Shown here: positions 1 to 6,461 of the stretch, one piece after another | How positions within the stretch are numbered: position 1 is the first letter of the stretch | Layout of the letters: each line of letters opens with the position of its first letter | From: Caldithrix sp. | GTDB taxonomy: Bacteria > Zhuqueibacterota > Zhuqueibacteria > Oceanimicrobiales > Oceanimicrobiaceae | NCBI GenBank assembly: GCA_004357015.1 | Contig: SMXE01000229.1 | Coordinates: 1-8,343, forward strand | DNA: 8,343 nucleotides | Direction: 5' to 3' | The notes under the pieces: model-generated | Seen by the model: the letters and a program-made list of their open reading frames with translations, nothing else | Database searches by the model: none | Told to the model about the DNA's origin: nothing | Position numbers and translations under genes: made by a program

Positions 1-107
1 AAACTAAAACGACGACCACCCTTTACGACCTTGGCGACGCGATTGATTTGTATCACGCGCTCCTTAAGGTCCAATTCATTGGGACTGATTTTTGCAATCT
101 TATTCAA
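1..107 (-). CDS. rpsE: 30S ribosomal protein S5, N-terminal part (runs off the window)
   Basis: S5 sits at the 30S mRNA entrance and contributes to decoding accuracy. Only 35 full codons are visible, because the gene continues past position 1. The translation reads [18 protein letters not shown], then [18 protein letters not shown]. The stretch ending [13 protein letters not shown] is the start of the conserved double-stranded-RNA-binding-like domain of S5. The start is TTG at 107: an in-frame TAA lies immediately upstream, so no longer reading is possible, and GGAG (116-119) lies 8 bases before the TTG. The gene follows rplR after a 24-base gap, the usual spc order. Identity rests on motif and position. 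Confidence 0.93.
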   Translation of the reverse strand, partial: MNKIAKISPNELDLKERVIQINRVAKVVKGGRRFS

Positions 108-115
108 TTAGGCCG

Positions 116-119
116 CTCC
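116..119 (-). promoter_or_regulatory. Shine-Dalgarno site supporting the TTG start of rpsE
   Basis: Minus-strand GGAG, 8 bases before TTG at 107. The codon immediately upstream of that TTG is an in-frame TAA, so this site and the stop together fix the rpsE start even though the codon is not ATG. Confidence 0.8.
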
Positions 120-131
120 ATTCTCTTTTGA

Positions 132-506
132 TCAAAAGGTTAAACCGTTTTCCCGGGCACCCTCGGCAACTGCCTTAACACGGCCGTGGTACGAATACCC
201 ACCGCGGTCAAATACTACAGACTTAATCTTCAACGACTTTGCCTTGTCCGCAAGCGCCTTACCAACGGCTTTTGCAGCGTCCGTTTTGGTCTTAGATTTC
301 TTGATGGATTCCTTCAACTCAGGGGACAATGTAGAAACCCCAGTCAAAGTCTTGTTTTGTACGTCATCAATCAGTTGCGCGTACACATTACGCGCACTGC
401 GATAAACAGCCAGGCGAGGCCTTTCTGTTGTTCCGGAGAGCTTCTTCCGGATATGTTTGCGCTTCTTACTCCTCTTCCAGGTCCTAATAGCTTTTTTTGT
501 ACTCAT
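132..506 (-). CDS. rplR: 50S ribosomal protein L18
   Basis: L18 binds 5S rRNA together with L5 and helps place it in the central protuberance of the 50S subunit. The 124-residue product has a basic N-terminal tail (KKAIRTWKRSKKRKHIRKKL) and then the family core: GTTERPRLAVYRSARNVYAQ near residues 25-44, VVFDRGGYSYHGRVKAVAEG near residues 97-116, and the ending AREGN-like ARENGLTF. The frame also has a GTG five codons upstream (521), but it has no Shine-Dalgarno site. ATG at 506 follows AAGAG and gives normal family length, so it is preferred. It lies 34 bases after rplF and 24 bases before rpsE, with no sign of separate transcription. Confidence 0.96.
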   Translation of the reverse strand: MSTKKAIRTWKRSKKRKHIRKKLSGTTERPRLAVYRSARNVYAQLIDDVQNKTLTGVSTLSPELKESIKKSKTKTDAAKAVGKALADKAKSLKIKSVVFDRGGYSYHGRVKAVAEGARENGLTF

Positions 507-540
507 TGGCTCTTGGCTCACAGAATAGCAGTTCTATTGT

Positions 541-1077
541 CTAAGCCGCGGTCTTGCCGGCTTTTCTACGGATTTGCTCATCAGCGTACTTGACGCCCTT
601 ACCTTTGTATGGCTCTGGTGGACGGAACGAACGAATCTTTGCAGCGACCTGCCCAACCAACTCCTTATCAATTCCGCTGACCGACAGGCTCGTACCACCC
701 TCTGTCACGATCTCGACTCCTTCCGGCGGAACAAAAACGATAGGATGAGAATAGCCCAACTGCATAGTCAAACGATTGTTTTTCATCTCACCCTTATACC
801 CTACGCCTACGATTTCAAGTTTCTTCACAAAGGCTTTGGTCACGCCCACCACCATGTTGGCAAGCAGGCTCCGGTACAAACCGTGCAGCGCCCTATATGG
901 CTTGCTATCATTTGGACGCGCTACGGTCACTTCGCCATCCTTGAACTCTATCTTGATGGCTGGATTAACCTCTCTGCGCAGCTCCCCTTTCGGCCCTTTG
1001 ACCGTGACAACATTTCCTTTGACCGTCACCTCAACTCCGTCAGGAACACTAATTGGCTTTTTTCCAACTCTTGACAC
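541..1077 (-). CDS. rplF: 50S ribosomal protein L6
   Basis: L6 lies near the sarcin-ricin loop at the factor-binding site of the 50S subunit. The product has 178 residues, the normal family length, with the two tandem alpha/beta domains expected: about 1-82 and 83-178. The N-terminus MSRVGKKPISVPDGVEV and the C-terminal signature PEPYKGKGVKY (residues 154-164), followed by EQIRRKAGKTA, are diagnostic. The start codon is GTG at 1077, supported by AGGAGA (1083-1088) 5 bases upstream. It lies 25 bases after rpsH and 34 bases before rplR. Nothing in it looks truncated or foreign. Confidence 0.97.
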   Translation of the reverse strand: MSRVGKKPISVPDGVEVTVKGNVVTVKGPKGELRREVNPAIKIEFKDGEVTVARPNDSKPYRALHGLYRSLLANMVVGVTKAFVKKLEIVGVGYKGEMKNNRLTMQLGYSHPIVFVPPEGVEIVTEGGTSLSVSGIDKELVGQVAAKIRSFRPPEPYKGKGVKYADEQIRRKAGKTAA

Positions 1078-1082
1078 TGAAA

Positions 1083-1088
1083 TCTCCT
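1083..1088 (-). promoter_or_regulatory. Shine-Dalgarno site supporting the GTG start of rplF
   Basis: Minus-strand AGGAGA, then TTTCA, then GTG TCA AGA GTT. The spacing of 5 bases and the family N-terminus MSRVGKKP agree on the GTG at 1077. Confidence 0.85.
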
Positions 1089-1102
1089 AAATTCTCTCTT
1101 GC

Positions 1103-1501
1103 TTACCACACGTAACAGACAAGCTCACCGCCAACATTAAGCTTCCGGGCGTCACGGTCAGAAATTACGCCTTTGGGCGTCGACAGAATCGCGATGCCCA
1201 GGTTGTTATAGACTCGCGGAATATCGTTACTCCCCACATACTTTCTTAGACCGGGAGTGCTCACCCGCTTCAGACCATTTATCACGCTCACGCCATCGTC
1301 ATCATACTTGAGGTAAATCCGAATGATACCGTTTTTCCTGTCATCGATAAGCAAATAATCCTTGATATAGCCATACTCCCTCAAAATTCTCGTGATGCCT
1401 TTCTTGAAGTTAGATGAGGGAATGTCAACTTTGCTGTGATGTGCGCGCGTTGCATTCCTTATTCTTGTAAGAAAATCAGCAATTGTATCCGTCATACTCA
1501 T
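1103..1501 (-). CDS. rpsH: 30S ribosomal protein S8
   Basis: S8 binds the central domain of 16S rRNA early in 30S assembly. In Escherichia coli it also represses spc translation by binding its own mRNA; whether that happens here cannot be read from the sequence. The 132-residue product shows MSMTDTIADFLTRIRNA at the N-terminus, TPGLRKYV near residues 82-89, and the C-terminal RNA-binding signature STPKGVISDRDARKLNVGGE (residues 107-126), ending LVCYVW. ATG at 1501 matches the family N-terminus and follows GAAGG by about 9 bases; a second ATG two codons in is less likely. It lies between rpsN (19-base gap) and rplF (25-base gap). Confidence 0.97.
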   Translation of the reverse strand: MSMTDTIADFLTRIRNATRAHHSKVDIPSSNFKKGITRILREYGYIKDYLLIDDRKNGIIRIYLKYDDDGVSVINGLKRVSTPGLRKYVGSNDIPRVYNNLGIAILSTPKGVISDRDARKLNVGGELVCYVW

Positions 1502-1520
1502 AGCTAATAACCTTCAAATT

Positions 1521-1706
1521 TTACCAGCTCGCTTTGGTGACGCCGGGAATTTTACCTTCAAGCGCCAACTCTCTAAAACAAATTCGGCAGAGACCGAACT
1601 TTCGAAGAAAGGCTCTCGGCCGTCCACATCTGGAACACCTGTTGTAACCGCGAACCTCAAACTTCGGCTTTCTTTTCTGTTTTGCAATTAAAGATTTCTT
1701 TGCCAA
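1521..1706 (-). CDS. rpsN: 30S ribosomal protein S14, zinc-binding short form
   Basis: S14 belongs to the head of the 30S subunit. At 61 residues this is the short zinc-ribbon type (also called type Z), not the roughly 89-100-residue zinc-free type. Four cysteines form the site: C24 and C27 in [11 protein letters not shown], and C40 and C43 in [10 protein letters not shown]. The ending [11 protein letters not shown] is typical of the short form. The start is TTG at 1706, with GAGG (1714-1717) 7 bases upstream; no in-frame ATG would give a full-length protein. It lies 15 bases after rplE and 19 bases before rpsH. In many bacteria a zinc-free paralogue is expressed under zinc limitation; none is in this window. 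Confidence 0.97.
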   Translation of the reverse strand: MAKKSLIAKQKRKPKFEVRGYNRCSRCGRPRAFLRKFGLCRICFRELALEGKIPGVTKASW

Positions 1707-1713
1707 GACACTT

Positions 1714-1717
1714 CCTC
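1714..1717 (-). promoter_or_regulatory. Shine-Dalgarno site supporting the TTG start of rpsN
   Basis: Minus-strand GAGG within AAAGAGGAAG, 7 bases before TTG at 1706. The TTG opens the family sequence [10 protein letters not shown], so the site and the protein alignment agree. Confidence 0.82.
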
Positions 1718-1721
1718 TTTA

Positions 1722-2294
1722 TTAGGACAGAGTTTGCTCATTCTTTTTCTTAAACGGCATCCCAAAAGCAGAGAGCAATTCGAAGCCCTCCTCGTCCGTT
1801 TTAGCCGTGGTCACGATGGAGATGTCCAGTCCTCTGATGCGATCGACCTTATCGTAGTCAATTTCCGGGAAAATAAGTTGCTCCTTTATGCCAAGGGTGT
1901 AATTTCCTTTGCCATCAAACGAGCTATCGGCCAGACCGCGAAAATCCCTGATTCTAGGAATATCGATATTGATAAGGCGGTCCAAGAATTCATACATTTT
2001 CCATCTTCTCAAAGTAACTTTACAACCGATCTTATTACCTGCCCGGAGCTTGAAGTTTGAAATTGCTTTCTTGGCTTTCGTGATAATCGGCTTTTGGCCA
2101 GAAACCGTCTCCAGATCAGCCACGGCGCGTTCAAGTAGATTCGAGTCCTGCGTGGCTTCACCAACACCCATGTTGAGAACGATTTTCTCAATCCTGGGTG
2201 CCTGCATAACATTATTATACCCGAATTTATCCATTAATCTGGGTATGATATTTTCTTTGTATTCGGCAATTAGCCTTGGAACGTACTCAGCCAT
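1722..2294 (-). CDS. rplE: 50S ribosomal protein L5
   Basis: L5 binds 5S rRNA and touches the P-site tRNA elbow and the 30S head through an intersubunit bridge. From the ATG at 2294 the product has 190 residues. It carries the conserved blocks [14 protein letters not shown] (34-47), [19 protein letters not shown] (66-84), PRIRDFRG (113-120), [20 protein letters not shown] (126-145) and [15 protein letters not shown] (156-170). The open frame extends five codons upstream to TTG (2309), but nothing like a Shine-Dalgarno site precedes that codon. ATG at 2294 has GGGA about 9 bases upstream and matches the family start MAEYVPRL. The exact start stays slightly uncertain. The C-terminal tail after MPF (KKKNEQTLS) runs a little longer than usual. 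Confidence 0.95.
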   Translation of the reverse strand: MAEYVPRLIAEYKENIIPRLMDKFGYNNVMQAPRIEKIVLNMGVGEATQDSNLLERAVADLETVSGQKPIITKAKKAISNFKLRAGNKIGCKVTLRRWKMYEFLDRLINIDIPRIRDFRGLADSSFDGKGNYTLGIKEQLIFPEIDYDKVDRIRGLDISIVTTAKTDEEGFELLSAFGMPFKKKNEQTLS

Positions 2295-2312
2295 CTCTTT
2301 CAATCCCAATGA

Positions 2313-2648
2313 TTACGTTTGGTCAGGTATAATTTCACCGGACTTTTTAGAATACCGCACTTTCTGCCGAGAGCGCTTGCCATCGTCTTTTAAGAAGCCG
2401 TACTTGATTCGGGTGGGTTCGTTCGTCTTCGGATCGACAACCATCACGTTGGACACGTGAAAAGGCGCTTCCTTCTGAATGATTCCTCCCTGAGGCATCA
2501 TTTGAGAAGGGCGCATATGACGTTTGACCATGTTGACCCCCTCAACGATAATTCGCTCTCGAGTCCGGAACACCTTCAGAACTTTACCGCGCTTACCTTT
2601 GTATTCACCAGAAATCACCAGAACCTGATCATTCCTTTTTACACGCAT
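2313..2648 (-). CDS. rplX: 50S ribosomal protein L24
   Basis: L24 is one of the two proteins that start 50S assembly by binding the 5' end of 23S rRNA; it ends up near the exit of the peptide tunnel. The 111-residue product carries a KOW motif near residues 5-30 ([20 protein letters not shown]), followed by [15 protein letters not shown] and the conserved block [20 protein letters not shown] (54-73). It is slightly longer than the common 102-105 residues because of a basic stretch near 91-102 ([12 protein letters not shown]) and a short C-terminal extension. ATG at 2648 is preceded by TGGAG 7 bases upstream. It lies 27 bases after rplN. Confidence 0.97.
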   Translation of the reverse strand: MRVKRNDQVLVISGEYKGKRGKVLKVFRTRERIIVEGVNMVKRHMRPSQMMPQGGIIQKEAPFHVSNVMVVDPKTNEPTRIKYGFLKDDGKRSRQKVRYSKKSGEIIPDQT

Positions 2649-2675
2649 TTTTTAGCTCCACAATCCGAAACGTTC

Positions 2676-3044
2676 TTACAATACCTCAGGCGCAAGAGAG
2701 ACTATTTTCATATACTTCTTTTCTCGCAGCTCGCGCGCAACCGGCCCAAATATACGCGTACCCCTTGGCTCGTCCTGGTCATCAATGAGAACAGCAGCGT
2801 TTTCATCAAAACGGATATATGAGCCGTCTTTTCGCCTTATTTCCTTCTTTGTCCGCACGATCACAGCCCTGCTGACTTCGCCCTTTTTGACCGCACTGCC
2901 GGGAATGGCAGACTTAACAGAAACCACTACCTTGTCGCCAACATGCGCGTACTTTCTCTTGGTACCGCCAGGTACTTGAATACACATCACCTTCTTTGCT
3001 CCGGTATTGTCTGCAACGTTGAGCCTGGTGTATTGCTGAATCAT
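2676..3044 (-). CDS. rplN: 50S ribosomal protein L14
   Basis: L14 sits on the 50S interface, where it forms bridges to 16S rRNA and is the docking point of the silencing factor RsfS. The 122-residue length is exactly typical. [19 protein letters not shown] opens the protein, and the family signature runs from [20 protein letters not shown] (60-79) into DENAAVLID. It ends with [15 protein letters not shown] and [13 protein letters not shown] at 3044 follows AGAGG with a short spacer. In E. coli this gene is the first of the spc operon, with its own promoter. Here it starts only 25 bases after rpsQ, with no visible promoter, so it appears co-transcribed with the S10 block. Confidence 0.98.
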   Translation of the reverse strand: MIQQYTRLNVADNTGAKKVMCIQVPGGTKRKYAHVGDKVVVSVKSAIPGSAVKKGEVSRAVIVRTKKEIRRKDGSYIRFDENAAVLIDDQDEPRGTRIFGPVARELREKKYMKIVSLAPEVL

Positions 3045-3069
3045 TTCTTATCCTCTCCCGACAAAAAGG

Positions 3070-3327
3070 TCACTTCGCCTTCTCAATAATTTCAACCAAA
3101 CGCCATCTCTTGCGTTTGCTTAACGGACGCGTTTCCATAATACTTACTTTGTCACCAACCTCGCATTCGTTCTTCTCGTCATGCGCCATGAACTTTGACG
3201 TTTTCTTGAAGAACTTTCCATACAACGCATGCCGAACTACTCTCTCAACCGAGACGACGATGCCTTTATCCATCTTGTTTGAAAGAACCAGACCTACTTT
3301 GTTTTTTCGTGAACCTCGAGTCATCAT
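3070..3327 (-). CDS. rpsQ: 30S ribosomal protein S17
   Basis: S17 binds the 5' domain of 16S rRNA and is a primary assembly protein of the 30S subunit. The 85-residue product has the OB-fold pattern of the family: [18 protein letters not shown] (12-29), the loop [19 protein letters not shown] (33-51), and the signature [18 protein letters not shown] (58-75), ending [10 protein letters not shown]. Two ATG codons are adjacent (3327 and 3324); the first is given, and a weak GGA lies 5 bases before it. The product differs by only one Met. It follows rpmC after 22 bases and is the last gene of the classic S10 set. Confidence 0.97.
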   Translation of the reverse strand: MMTRGSRKNKVGLVLSNKMDKGIVVSVERVVRHALYGKFFKKTSKFMAHDEKNECEVGDKVSIMETRPLSKRKRWRLVEIIEKAK

Positions 3328-3349
3328 TGAGTTCCAATTATCTTATTCT

Positions 3350-3571
3350 TTACTCTTTAGTGCTTTCCTTCTGGGTTCGAATCCCAATCGCGTACTCATG
3401 CAATACAGTCTTCAGTCGCGCAATCTCTTTGCGAACGTAGCGCAGCCGTATGGGATTGTCCAACTGATGCATTGCATGCTGAAAACGTAAATTGTACAAC
3501 TCCTCCACCTCATCGGAAAGATGCAATTCGATTTCACCCTTGGTCAGATCTTGAATTTCCTGCATCTTCAT
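3350..3571 (-). CDS. rpmC: 50S ribosomal protein L29
   Basis: L29 lies next to L23 at the peptide-tunnel exit, where signal recognition particle and trigger factor dock. The 73-residue product is mainly helical, with MKMQEIQDLTKGEIELHL, the conserved block ELYNLRFQHAMHQLDNP (24-40) and IRLRYVRKEIARLKTVLHEY (41-60). It has a charged tail (RTQKESTKE) slightly longer than in the shortest family members. The frame is open upstream to GTG codons at 3589 and 3580, inside rplP. ATG at 3571 gives the family N-terminus and has GGTGA (3577-3581) 5 bases upstream. The rplP stop and this ATG are only one base apart (TAATATG), which suggests translational coupling. Confidence 0.95.
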   Translation of the reverse strand: MKMQEIQDLTKGEIELHLSDEVEELYNLRFQHAMHQLDNPIRLRYVRKEIARLKTVLHEYAIGIRTQKESTKE

Positions 3572-3572
3572 A

Positions 3573-3992
3573 TTATTCACCGAAATCACTTTGACTTACA
3601 AATTTGGTTTTCAGCGGCAATTTGTGCGCAGCAAGCCGCATTGCTTCCTTTGCCACATCTTCATCCACACCGCCTAACTCAAACAGCACCCGCCCAGGCT
3701 TCACTACAGCTACCCAGTATTCAGGCGACCCCTTACCTTTGCCCATTCTGGTCTCAGCCGGCTTCTGCGTGACAGGCTTGTTGGGGAAAATCCGGATCCA
3801 GACCTTCCCGCCCCTCTTAATATGCCGTGTCATCGCGACACGCGCAGCCTCTATCTGCCTGGAAGTAATCCATGCTGGAGCCAAAGCCTTTAAGCCGTAC
3901 TGCCCAAACGACACTTTCGAGCCACGGGTGGCCTTCCCCCGCATCCTGCCTCGTTGTTGTTTACGAAATTTTACACGTTTTGGCATTAACAT
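3573..3992 (-). CDS. rplP: 50S ribosomal protein L16
   Basis: L16 is needed late in 50S assembly and contacts the A-site tRNA near the peptidyl-transferase centre. The 139-residue product begins [20 protein letters not shown] and contains [20 protein letters not shown] (29-48), [20 protein letters not shown] (50-69) and [20 protein letters not shown] (83-102). R82 matches the arginine that E. coli hydroxylates (R81 there); whether it is modified here is unknown. The C-terminus runs a few residues beyond the usual end ([11 protein letters not shown]). ATG at 3992 follows GGGAGAA, which overlaps the stop of rpsC (12-base gap). A second in-frame ATG two codons in is less likely. Confidence 0.97.
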   Translation of the reverse strand: MLMPKRVKFRKQQRGRMRGKATRGSKVSFGQYGLKALAPAWITSRQIEAARVAMTRHIKRGGKVWIRIFPNKPVTQKPAETRMGKGKGSPEYWVAVVKPGRVLFELGGVDEDVAKEAMRLAAHKLPLKTKFVSQSDFGE

Positions 3993-4004
3993 TAATGGTT
4001 CTCC

Positions 4005-4634
4005 CTAGGCACCAATAACTTCACCCTTGAAAATCCAAACTTTCACCCCGATAGCGCCGTAGGGTGTGTGCGAGGTCACCTTTGCATAGTCAATATCCGC
4101 GCGCAATGTGTGAAGCGGAATTCTTCCGTCCTTGTAGGCTTCTTTTCTTGCCATCTCTGCACCACCTAACCGACCACCACATGCAATTTTCACTCCCTCA
4201 GCGCCCATGCGCATAGTGCTCATAACTGCTTTCTTCATCGCCCTTCTAAAGGGAATCTTGGCCGCTAATTGGTTGGCAATATTCTCGCCAACCAAATATG
4301 CATCTAACTCAGGCTTTTTGATCTCACTAATGTTGAGCTGCACATCCTTATCAGAGAGCCGTTGCAACTCCTCCTTCAATTTGTCCACTTCGGCGCCTTT
4401 CCGTCCGATAACGATGCCGGGGCGCGCAGTGTGAATCGTTAAAGTGATACGTTGTGGCGTTCTCCTGATGTGAATCGCAGATATCGCAGCATTCTGCAAA
4501 CGCTTCCTGATGTACTCCCGAAGCATGAGATCTTCATTCAACTTATTAGCGAATCCACGCTCATCAAACCAATTTGATTCCCAATCGCGAATAATACCCA
4601 AACGAAAACCAACAGGGTGTGTTTTTTGTCCCAA
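4005..4634 (-). CDS. rpsC: 30S ribosomal protein S3
   Basis: S3 lines the mRNA entry channel of the 30S head. The 209-residue product starts [20 protein letters not shown]. It has a type-2 KH domain with the GxxG loop GRKG at 77-80 (inside [16 protein letters not shown]), and then the C-terminal domain [19 protein letters not shown] (129-147). R130, R131 and K134 correspond to the E. coli residues implicated in mRNA unwinding; [11 protein letters not shown] follows. The start is TTG at 4634. GGAGG (4640-4644) lies exactly 5 bases upstream, and the family N-terminus begins there. An in-frame ATG at 4694 would add 20 unrelated residues read from inside rplV and is rejected. The gap to rplV is 14 bases. 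Confidence 0.97.
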   Translation of the reverse strand: MGQKTHPVGFRLGIIRDWESNWFDERGFANKLNEDLMLREYIRKRLQNAAISAIHIRRTPQRITLTIHTARPGIVIGRKGAEVDKLKEELQRLSDKDVQLNISEIKKPELDAYLVGENIANQLAAKIPFRRAMKKAVMSTMRMGAEGVKIACGGRLGGAEMARKEAYKDGRIPLHTLRADIDYAKVTSHTPYGAIGVKVWIFKGEVIGA

Positions 4635-4639
4635 GAATA

Positions 4640-4644
4640 CCTCC
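4640..4644 (-). promoter_or_regulatory. Shine-Dalgarno site that fixes the TTG start of rpsC
   Basis: Read on the minus strand this is GGAGG, followed by TATTC and then TTG GGA CAA AAA. It is among the strongest ribosome binding sites in the window, and it compensates for a weak initiation codon. It is the main reason for placing the rpsC start at 4634 rather than at the upstream ATG. Confidence 0.9.
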
Positions 4645-4648
4645 GACT

Positions 4649-5002
4649 TTATTGTTCGTCCTCGTGCGTTGCCACAACGATGGTGATGTGGCAACTCGGT
4701 CGCCGTATGCGCATAGCGCGTCCCATAGAGGCAGCCCTAAACCGCTTGTAGCTGAATCCCATATCCACATAAGCTTCTTTTATGACAAGGTGGTCGGGCT
4801 CAACTTTCGAGGTGCCTTCATTGTTCAGCATATTCGAAACCGCTGATCTAAGGGTCTTTTCCACCGGAACGACCGCTGCCTTCCTGGTGAAATGCAAAAT
4901 GTTAAGCGCCTTGTCAACGGGAACCCCTCTGACCAGATCAATAACTTGCCTGGCCTTTTTGGGCGACATCCTGACATATCTTGCAACTGCTCTTGCTTCC
5001 AT
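4649..5002 (-). CDS. rplV: 50S ribosomal protein L22
   Basis: L22 sends a long beta-hairpin into the peptide exit tunnel, where it forms part of the constriction with L4. The 117-residue product has [20 protein letters not shown] (7-26), [15 protein letters not shown] (49-63) and the hairpin [20 protein letters not shown] (81-100), closing with CHITIVV (104-110). Hairpin length matches E. coli L22 residue for residue, with no deletion of the type linked to macrolide resistance. However, the usual Pro-Arg-Ala turn reads Ala-Ala-Ser, and the tail adds ATHEDEQ. ATG at 5002 starts at the family N-terminus; its ribosome binding site is weak (GGGCGAG, rather distant). It lies 18 bases after rpsS. 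Confidence 0.97.
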   Translation of the reverse strand: MEARAVARYVRMSPKKARQVIDLVRGVPVDKALNILHFTRKAAVVPVEKTLRSAVSNMLNNEGTSKVEPDHLVIKEAYVDMGFSYKRFRAASMGRAMRIRRPSCHITIVVATHEDEQ

Positions 5003-5020
5003 AATCTATCGTCTCGCCCT

Positions 5021-5308
5021 TTATCTCATCTTACCTTTTTTCTCAGAAGCTCTGCCGCCATGACCCCGGAACGTTCGCGTCGGCGAAAACTCGCCTAACT
5101 TGTGACCAACCATATTCTCAGATATGAAAACGGGAACGAATTTGTTTCCATTGTGAATGGCTAGGGTGTGTCCGACAAATTCAGGCGTGATCGTTGACCG
5201 TCTCGCCCACGTTTTCAACACCCGCTTCTGATTGGAATTATTAAGCTCCTGAATACGCTTCACCAGCTTCTGATCAATATAAGGACCTTTTTTTACTGAA
5301 CGTGGCAT
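5021..5308 (-). CDS. rpsS: 30S ribosomal protein S19
   Basis: S19 is in the 30S head, binds 16S rRNA as a complex with S13, and forms a bridge to the large subunit. The 95-residue product shows [19 protein letters not shown], then [20 protein letters not shown] (33-52), [20 protein letters not shown] (53-72) and [13 protein letters not shown] (73-85), which together are diagnostic. It has a basic tail ([10 protein letters not shown]). ATG at 5308 is preceded by GGCGGG, an imperfect Shine-Dalgarno site. The gap to rplB is 11 bases, so coupling to rplB translation is plausible. Length and motifs are normal. Confidence 0.98.
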   Translation of the reverse strand: MPRSVKKGPYIDQKLVKRIQELNNSNQKRVLKTWARRSTITPEFVGHTLAIHNGNKFVPVFISENMVGHKLGEFSPTRTFRGHGGRASEKKGKMR

Positions 5309-5319
5309 AGAAACCCGCC

Positions 5320-6144
5320 TTATTTCTTTCTTTTACTGACTATGTAATCGTCTGACTTTTTCTTTCTTCTTGTTTTGCCGCCTTTTGCCGGCTTACCCCA
5401 GGGTGAACAGGGATGACGGCCACCGGAACTACGGCCTTCGCCACCGCCCATCGGGTGATCCACCGGGTTCATGACAACACCCCGCACATGCGGCATGCGA
5501 CCGAGCCATCTTGATCGACCGGCCTTGCCAATTGTCACATTTTCATAATCCACATTGCCAACCTGCCCAATTGTGGCTCGGCACCCTTGTCGTACCATCC
5601 GAACTTCACCGGATGGCAACCGAAGCTGCGCAAAATCTCCATCTTTAGCAACGAGTTGTGCATAGGTGCCTGCCCCGCGCGCCAACTGGCCTCCTTTGCC
5701 AACAACCAATTCGATGTTATGAACCAATGTCCCGAGTGGAATATTTTTCAAAGGCATCGAATTGCCAACACGGATTTCAACGCTTTCTCCGGACATCAAA
5801 CTGTCACCGACCTGAAGGCCGAGCGCAGCAATAATGTATCGTTTCTCGCCATCTCTGTAGTGCAGCAACGCGATATTGGATGATCGATTGGGGTCGTACT
5901 CAACGCTCGCCACCTTAGCAGGTACATTATCTTTGTTGCGCCGGAAGTCCACTATTCGATACTGCCTCTTGTGACCGCCGCCACGAAACCTCGTCGTTAT
6001 GTGACCATGATTGTTCCTGCCACCGCTTTTCTTCAGCGGCCTCAGCAAAGACTTTTCAGGCCCAACCTTTGTTATTTCCTCAAAGGTCAGAACAGACTTG
6101 TGCCGCAGAGTCGGAGTTCTTGGCTTAAAACTTTTGATTCCCAT
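5320..6144 (-). CDS. rplB: 50S ribosomal protein L2
   Basis: L2 is one of the largest 50S proteins. It supports peptidyl transfer, tRNA binding and subunit joining. The 274-residue product begins [20 protein letters not shown] and has [20 protein letters not shown] (40-59), [10 protein letters not shown] (62-71), [20 protein letters not shown] (81-100), [20 protein letters not shown] (149-168) and the functional loop [15 protein letters not shown] (223-237). H230 is the conserved histidine called H229 in E. coli mature numbering; the next conserved His is Met here (M232). ATG at 6144 follows AGGA by 6 bases, overlapping the rplW stop (8-base gap). An upstream ATG at 6222 would lie inside rplW and is rejected. 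Confidence 0.98.
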   Translation of the reverse strand: MGIKSFKPRTPTLRHKSVLTFEEITKVGPEKSLLRPLKKSGGRNNHGHITTRFRGGGHKRQYRIVDFRRNKDNVPAKVASVEYDPNRSSNIALLHYRDGEKRYIIAALGLQVGDSLMSGESVEIRVGNSMPLKNIPLGTLVHNIELVVGKGGQLARGAGTYAQLVAKDGDFAQLRLPSGEVRMVRQGCRATIGQVGNVDYENVTIGKAGRSRWLGRMPHVRGVVMNPVDHPMGGGEGRSSGGRHPCSPWGKPAKGGKTRRKKKSDDYIVSKRKK

Positions 6145-6152
6145 ACAAAATC

Positions 6153-6461
6153 CTAACCTTGTTGATCTCCAAAGAAATCGATCGAATGTCCTTCGGATAG
6201 AGTCACAATTGCCTTCTTCCAATCCGACCTCTTGCCACTTGTTAGCCCTTTGCGCGTATTCATCCGCTTGGACTTCCCTTTCACGTTGATGGTTTGAACT
6301 CCATCGACGAGAACATTAAACTTTGCCTCCACTGCCTTCTTGATTTCGATCTTATTCGCATGTCTCTCCACTTGGAAAGTATATTTACGGCCGTCTTCCT
6401 GGAGTGCAAGCATCTTTTCCGTGAGTATGGGCTTTATTAGCAACGACTCCAATGATCTCAT
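6153..6461 (-). CDS. rplW: 50S ribosomal protein L23
   Basis: L23 sits at the exit of the peptide tunnel and is the main docking site for trigger factor and signal recognition particle. The 102-residue product has [14 protein letters not shown] (7-20), [20 protein letters not shown] (27-46), [20 protein letters not shown] (48-67) and [11 protein letters not shown] (81-91), all standard for the family. ATG at 6461 overlaps the TGA of rplD in an ATGA arrangement. Its Shine-Dalgarno GGAG lies inside the end of rplD, about 10 bases upstream, so translation is probably coupled to L4 synthesis. The tail IDFFGDQQG is not informative. Confidence 0.97.
   Translation of the reverse strand: MRSLESLLIKPILTEKMLALQEDGRKYTFQVERHANKIEIKKAVEAKFNVLVDGVQTINVKGKSKRMNTRKGLTSGKRSDWKKAIVTLSEGHSIDFFGDQQG

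Noticed and set aside
574..1074. 166-codon open frame on the plus strand
   Set aside because: It is entirely antisense to rplF, competes with a second overlapping plus-strand frame in another phase, and has no motif support.
2295..2330. Possible S8 feedback site at the rplX-rplE junction, as in E. coli
   Set aside because: I could not find a helix resembling the 16S rRNA S8 site by eye. Secondary-structure prediction with a covariation model of the S8 site would be needed to decide.
1909..2460. 183-codon open frame on the plus strand
   Set aside because: It lies antisense to rplE and rplX, has no recognisable family motif and no convincing ribosome binding site, and both minus-strand genes are certain. 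It is a shadow frame.
6145..6222. N-terminal extension of L2 from an ATG at 6222
   Set aside because: The extra 26 residues would be read out of frame from rplW and do not resemble L2; ATG at 6144 has a good binding site and the family N-terminus.
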